Assembly (NCBI GenBank): GCA_905371275.1
Contig: CAJPLH010000025.1
Span: 1 to 16,143 of the forward strand
Reading direction: 5' to 3'
Origin: Prevotellaceae bacterium
GTDB lineage: Bacteria > Bacteroidota > Bacteroidia > Bacteroidales > Bacteroidaceae
DNA: 16,143 bases
The notes beneath the pieces were generated by a model. That model did not search any database. It was given only the letters and a program-made list of their open reading frames with translations, and was not told where the DNA came from. A program made the position numbers and the translations under genes. Positions within the stretch are counted from its first letter, which is position 1; each line of letters starts with the position of its first letter. Positions 15,172-16,143 of the stretch are shown piece after piece.

Positions 15172-15849
15172 ATGCCTAAACACACTTCTATCTCTCTTGA
15201 CAATGCCAACATTTGGTTGTGGAAACTCACAGAGTCGCCCAAGCAATTGTTGGCATTGTTGTCTCATCTCCCCAACTACGCCCTCGAAGTTCAACAATTT
15301 CGTTCAGTGAAGCGTCAATCAGAATGGCTAGCCACGCGCATTTTGTTGCATAGCATTTTGGGAGACAACGTGCGTATTGCTTACAATCAAGAGGGAGCCC
15401 CTCATCTCACCCATCACACATCAGTGCAAAACGCCAACGCAACCCCAAGCGACGATACCACGAAATTCCCTTTTTTGAGTATTTCCCATAGCCAGCCATG
15501 GGTTTCAATTGCCTTCTCCACAAATGGACTGCCCATCGGCTTTGACGTGGAAATAGAGAGCGATAGAGCCAACAAAGTGCTACACAAATTCCTGTCAGCT
15601 GAAGAACAACAACTACTCTCTCCCACTCTCACTCCCACTGCTTTGTGGTGTGCCAAAGAAGCAACCTACAAATTGTGTTGTCACCCCGGCTTGTTGTTTC
15701 TCGACCAAATGATACTCCACCGAGAAAACGAACAACTCCTCGTGTCTTTGCCCACTCTCCGACGCGAAGTCGTAATTACCCTTCATTCGTTGGAAGATGC
15801 CGCCATTGCCGTAGCGCAGTTTCTACCAGACCAGCCAGAGATTTTCTAG
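15172..15849 (+). CDS. 4'-phosphopantetheinyl transferase (Sfp/HetI/AcpT type)
   Basis: Transfers phosphopantetheine from coenzyme A to a carrier-protein serine, activating acyl or peptidyl carrier proteins. The 225-residue protein has the substrate segment FLSISHSQPWVSIAF (101-115), the metal-binding GFDVEIESD (123-131; D125, E127) and the WCAKEATYK motif (159-167; K162, E163). Residues about 82-99, rich in Asn, Thr and Ser, are a low-complexity insertion between the GAPHLT and SISHS segments. The usual partner genes are not adjacent; ssb precedes it and a non-coding region follows. Confidence 0.92.
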   Translation: MPKHTSISLDNANIWLWKLTESPKQLLALLSHLPNYALEVQQFRSVKRQSEWLATRILLHSILGDNVRIAYNQEGAPHLTHHTSVQNANATPSDDTTKFPFLSISHSQPWVSIAFSTNGLPIGFDVEIESDRANKVLHKFLSAEEQQLLSPTLTPTALWCAKEATYKLCCHPGLLFLDQMILHRENEQLLVSLPTLRREVVITLHSLEDAAIAVAQFLPDQPEIF

Positions 15850-16143
15850 TTCCAATCCCGGAGCTCGCTAGAGTAGTTACTTGTTTAGAGAAATCACAAA
15901 GCAACGAGCAAGAATCATTTATATAACAGTCTAACGACCGATTTGGGTTTAAGAAAAAGACACAATTCCTACCCCTCCATTTAACGCGACTTTTCGAACT
16001 GAGAAAAAGTTGTTGAGAATTATGCGATTCTCAGCGCGTTTGAAAATCGCAGATTATAGAGTGTTTTTCGGGAAAAATCGGAAGATTTTTCTCAGATACG
16101 CATTTTTGTGACGAAAAAATGGGAATTCTGCGCGATTTTGTTC
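15850..16143. other. Structured non-coding tail at the window edge
   Basis: No gene was found in these 294 bases. After the second dispersed repeat, inverted repeats are dense. TGAGAAT (16014-16020) pairs with ATTCTCA (16027-16033); GAAAAATC (16072-16079) with GATTTTTC (16084-16091) around GGAA; CATTTTT (16101-16107) with AAAAATG (16115-16121). Longer-range arms also match: CTGAGAAAAA (15999-16008) with TTTTTCTCAG (16086-16095), and AAAATCGC (16043-16050) with GCGATTTT (16132-16139). The right edge cuts it off. Confidence 0.5.
15922..15952 (+). repeat. Dispersed intergenic repeat, copy 2
   Basis: Matches 9616-9646 at 26 of 31 positions; the exact core GACCGATTTGGGTT is at 15936-15949. It has the same orientation as copy 1, but its CGGTC arm has become CAGTC, weakening the hairpin. 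It lies 3' of the phosphopantetheinyl transferase gene. Confidence 0.6.

Overview
The window looks like ordinary chromosome from a Bacteroidales bacterium, tentatively Prevotellaceae. Supporting signs are: the BamD-RpoZ(Rpb6-type)-DUF4293 trio; a single-stranded DNA-binding protein ending in DVPF; a CarboxypepD_reg-like TonB-dependent receptor; archaeal/eukaryotic-type prolyl-tRNA synthetase; A-rich sequence rather than Shine-Dalgarno motifs before start codons; and several promoters of the Bacteroidetes TTTG...TAnnTTTG type. The genus cannot be fixed from sequence reading alone. No rRNA, tRNA, CRISPR array, transposase or phage gene was seen.

The layout is a single divergence near 7.53-7.64 kb. 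Everything to the left is on the minus strand. In transcription order it is hpt (purine salvage), adk (adenylate kinase), obg (ribosome-assembly GTPase), pgeF (peptidoglycan fidelity), then proS from its own promoter, then a two-repeat DUF1599 protein overlapping a long gene. That gene encodes a DoxX/MauE-like membrane protein with a thioredoxin-like domain, continuing in frame, with no stop, into complete triosephosphate isomerase.

Everything to the right is on the plus strand. rsmE (16S rRNA methyltransferase) is followed by an AmgK-like sugar kinase, an intergenic repeat, a stand-alone RapZ C-terminal domain and a TonB-dependent receptor. A clear promoter then drives bamD and rpoZ, closed by a strong intrinsic terminator. 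DUF4293, ssb and a 4'-phosphopantetheinyl transferase follow. The last ~290 bases hold no gene but contain a second copy of the intergenic repeat and a dense cluster of inverted repeats.

Most genes are core housekeeping functions with intact catalytic motifs. The unusual points are the DoxX-TPI fusion and the relic-looking junction inside it; the apparent separation of kinase and RapZ domains by a repeat-bearing spacer; a 12-bp perfect inverted repeat whose loop contains the adk stop codon just ahead of obg; and the structured tail at the right edge. No defence or mobile system is visible.
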